A stretch of 17,450 bases of DNA from Thalassiosira profunda (Eukaryota; Bacillariophyta; Thalassiosirophyceae; Thalassiosirales; Thalassiosiraceae). Below, piece by piece: positions 15,806 to 17,450 of this stretch. How positions within the stretch are numbered: position 1 is the first letter of the stretch; the number at the start of each line of letters is the position of its first letter. A program made the translations under genes and the position numbers. Where the stretch lies: contig JALLAP010000188.1 of assembly GCA_036939355.1 (NCBI GenBank), positions 1-17,450 of the forward strand, read 5' to 3'. The notes under the pieces were generated by a model. The model saw nothing but the letters and a program-made list of their open reading frames with translations. It made no database searches and was not told the origin of the DNA.

Positions 15806-17450
15806 ATGGCGCCGGCCAACCCTAGCGTGGTCTTCATCCATCTCGACCTCGGCATAGGCGGCGCCGAGTCGTTGGTCCTGAATTTGGCCAAGGCGACGCT
15901 GCCCTCCGATCATAGTGACGCCCAGGGAGGTGACAACTCTGAGGCACCCACCGACGAGCCATCACCATCGGGCAGCGTCTCCATCTACACCACCCACTGC
16001 TCGCCGTCCCACTGCTACGACGAGGTGCGGCCGCCCGATGGGCCGCTATCATCGTTCGTCCATGTCCGCGGCGCGTGGATCCCTCGCAAATTTTACTTTG
16101 GGGGCACCGCCCTCTGCTCGGCCCTTCGGATGCTCTATCTCACATATCGAGCTGCGAAGGATAATCCGCACGCCAACGTGTTCGTGATCGACGTATTGCC
16201 GACGGGGGTGCCCTATTTGGCGGAGTTGTGCAATGTCAACGCGGGGGTATTGTTCTACTGCCACTTTCCGGACAAGCTGCTTACGAGAGATACCGTCAAT
16301 GGGGAGACGGACGCCGGTGCAGGGGACGATAGCGACTTCTTGCAGAGGCTGAAACAGATCTATCGATTGGTGTTGGATGGTGCCGAGGAATGGACCATGT
16401 CATTCAGCGACCTGATTGTCGTCAACTCCAAATTCACAAGAGGGGAGGTGGAGAAGGTGTTTCCATCGCTATTCCGTCCCGAATTTGATGGACACACGAC
16501 AGCATCCGATATGAACGGAGAAAGAAGTGGACATGGGGAGAGAGTGAAAGTGCTCTACCCCGCCATTGAATCCTCTCTTGCGAGGCACAAAGGCGATGAA
16601 ACCAATGGCATGCCACAAAAGGATTCCCAAAGTCCAGGGCCGATTGTATCGCTGAATCGATTCGAGCGCAAGAAGAACGTTGCACTTGTCCTGCATGCAT
16701 ACGACTTGCTGTTGGAACGAACTTCGGCGGGAGGCACAACAGCTACGTTGCCGCCTCTCATCATCGCTGGGGGATATGATCCGCTCAATGTCGAAAATGT
16801 GGAGCACTTGTCGGAGCTGCGAATACTGGCGGACGAGATCCTCGACCGGCACAACCTGCCGCATTGTACCGTCTGCTCTCCCTCCAAATCCAGCGCAACA
16901 GGAGACACTCTAGACCTGGAGAACGCATCGATACAATTCCACCCATCCATATCCAACGCCAAAAGGACGAAGCTTCTCTCCTGCGCATCTGTTTGGTGTT
17001 ACACGCCCCACCGGGAACATTTTGGCATTGTGCCCCTCGAGGCAATGGATGCCGGCGTACCGGTGGTGGCCATACGAAGCGGTGGGCCAATGGAGACCAT
17101 TGTCGATGGTGAAACGGGATACTTAGTCGAGTACACTCCTTTTGGCTTTGCCGACCCAAACAAGGACGCGATGAGCACGCCTACAGAGAACCCAACGGTG
17201 AAGGGATTTGCCGATGCCATACAAAAGCTGCTCTCCGATCCCTCGGAAGCCAGGGCTATGGGACAGCGGGGCCGGGAGAGAGTGGACAAGACGTTTGGCA
17301 TGAGAACATTTAGGAGGCAGTGGTGGGAGCTGCTCAACGAGGCGCAGCAACGAGGGCATGCACGGCATCGCAGGAGCATCGCGTCGTACCCGAGACTTGG
17401 CTGGTCTGTGATCAGGCTGTTGGGCGAAATGATGTGGATCGTTCCGTTTG
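15806..17450 (+). CDS. ALG2: ALG2 alpha-1,3/1,6-mannosyltransferase of N-glycan precursor assembly (3' end outside window)
   Basis: Open from the ATG at 15806 to the window edge: 548 codons with no stop, so partial at the 3' end. ALG2 adds the second and third mannose from GDP-mannose to the dolichol-linked glycan on the cytosolic face of the ER. The N-terminus GIGGAES (16-22) matches the ALG2 donor-side loop. FYCHFPDKLL and the later SLNRFERKKN are family hallmarks. The GT4 E-x7-E motif is E404...E412 in EHFGIVPLE, followed by GVPVVA and SGGPMETIVDGETGY. The last residues are hydrophobic (GEMMWIVPF), fitting the C-terminal membrane-associated segment of ALG2. It is longer than yeast (about 500) or human (about 416) ALG2 because of hydrophilic insertions at about 34-56, 180-190, 240-255 and 362-372. 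Single exon so far, divergent from the RPA-N/BTB gene. Confidence 0.93.
   Translation, partial: MAPANPSVVFIHLDLGIGGAESLVLNLAKATLPSDHSDAQGGDNSEAPTDEPSPSGSVSIYTTHCSPSHCYDEVRPPDGPLSSFVHVRGAWIPRKFYFGGTALCSALRMLYLTYRAAKDNPHANVFVIDVLPTGVPYLAELCNVNAGVLFYCHFPDKLLTRDTVNGETDAGAGDDSDFLQRLKQIYRLVLDGAEEWTMSFSDLIVVNSKFTRGEVEKVFPSLFRPEFDGHTTASDMNGERSGHGERVKVLYPAIESSLARHKGDETNGMPQKDSQSPGPIVSLNRFERKKNVALVLHAYDLLLERTSAGGTTATLPPLIIAGGYDPLNVENVEHLSELRILADEILDRHNLPHCTVCSPSKSSATGDTLDLENASIQFHPSISNAKRTKLLSCASVWCYTPHREHFGIVPLEAMDAGVPVVAIRSGGPMETIVDGETGYLVEYTPFGFADPNKDAMSTPTENPTVKGFADAIQKLLSDPSEARAMGQRGRERVDKTFGMRTFRRQWWELLNEAQQRGHARHRRSIASYPRLGWSVIRLLGEMMWIVPF

Noticed and set aside
1..17450. CRISPR array, integrase, insertion sequence or bacterial operon signals
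   Set aside because: No spaced repeats, transposase or integrase motifs or ribosome-binding sites; the introns and targeting signals are eukaryotic.

Overview
The window looks like nuclear DNA of a photosynthetic stramenopile, most likely a centric diatom. GC is moderately high and genes are tightly packed on both strands. Introns are short GT-AG introns (62-87 nt where I can place both ends), and starts are ATG with no Shine-Dalgarno sites. Two proteins begin with a signal peptide followed by an AFVAP or GFAP motif, the diatom/heterokont signature for import into a complex plastid. The genus cannot be fixed from sequence reading alone.

Layout, left to right. 1-359 has no gene. 360-1580 (+) is a DHHC palmitoyltransferase. 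1663-3105 (-) is an unrecognised, probably nuclear protein with several S-P-x-K/R sites. 3297-5509 (+, three exons) is a PAPS-type sulfotransferase with an RGG-rich start. 5571-6401 (-) is a plastid-targeted protein with a Coa1/Tim21-like C-terminus. 6772-8052 (-) is a DUF1275/YoaK membrane protein fused to two EF-hands. 8838-10199 (+) is a plastid-targeted MgtC/SapB-family membrane protein. 10529-13542 (+, five exons) is a HIRAN-SNF2-RING-helicase protein of the Rad5/HLTF type. 13673-15458 (-, two exons) fuses an RPA70 N-terminal-like domain to a BTB/POZ domain. 15806 to the window end (+) is the ALG2 mannosyltransferase of N-glycan assembly, cut off at its 3' end.

The assembly has two identical kinds of flaw. 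A 72-bp exact direct duplication surrounds a single N at 13183, and another surrounds the N at 14009. They break the reading frames of the last helicase exon and of exon 2 of the RPA-N/BTB gene. Counting each 72-bp unit once restores both frames, so neither gene should be called a pseudogene.

The most unusual content is the RPA70N-BTB fusion, which lies tail to tail with a Rad5/HLTF homologue. The calcium-sensor (EF-hand) fusion of a DUF1275 transporter and the plastid/thylakoid-type MgtC protein are also notable. Functional links between neighbours are weak inferences in a eukaryotic genome.
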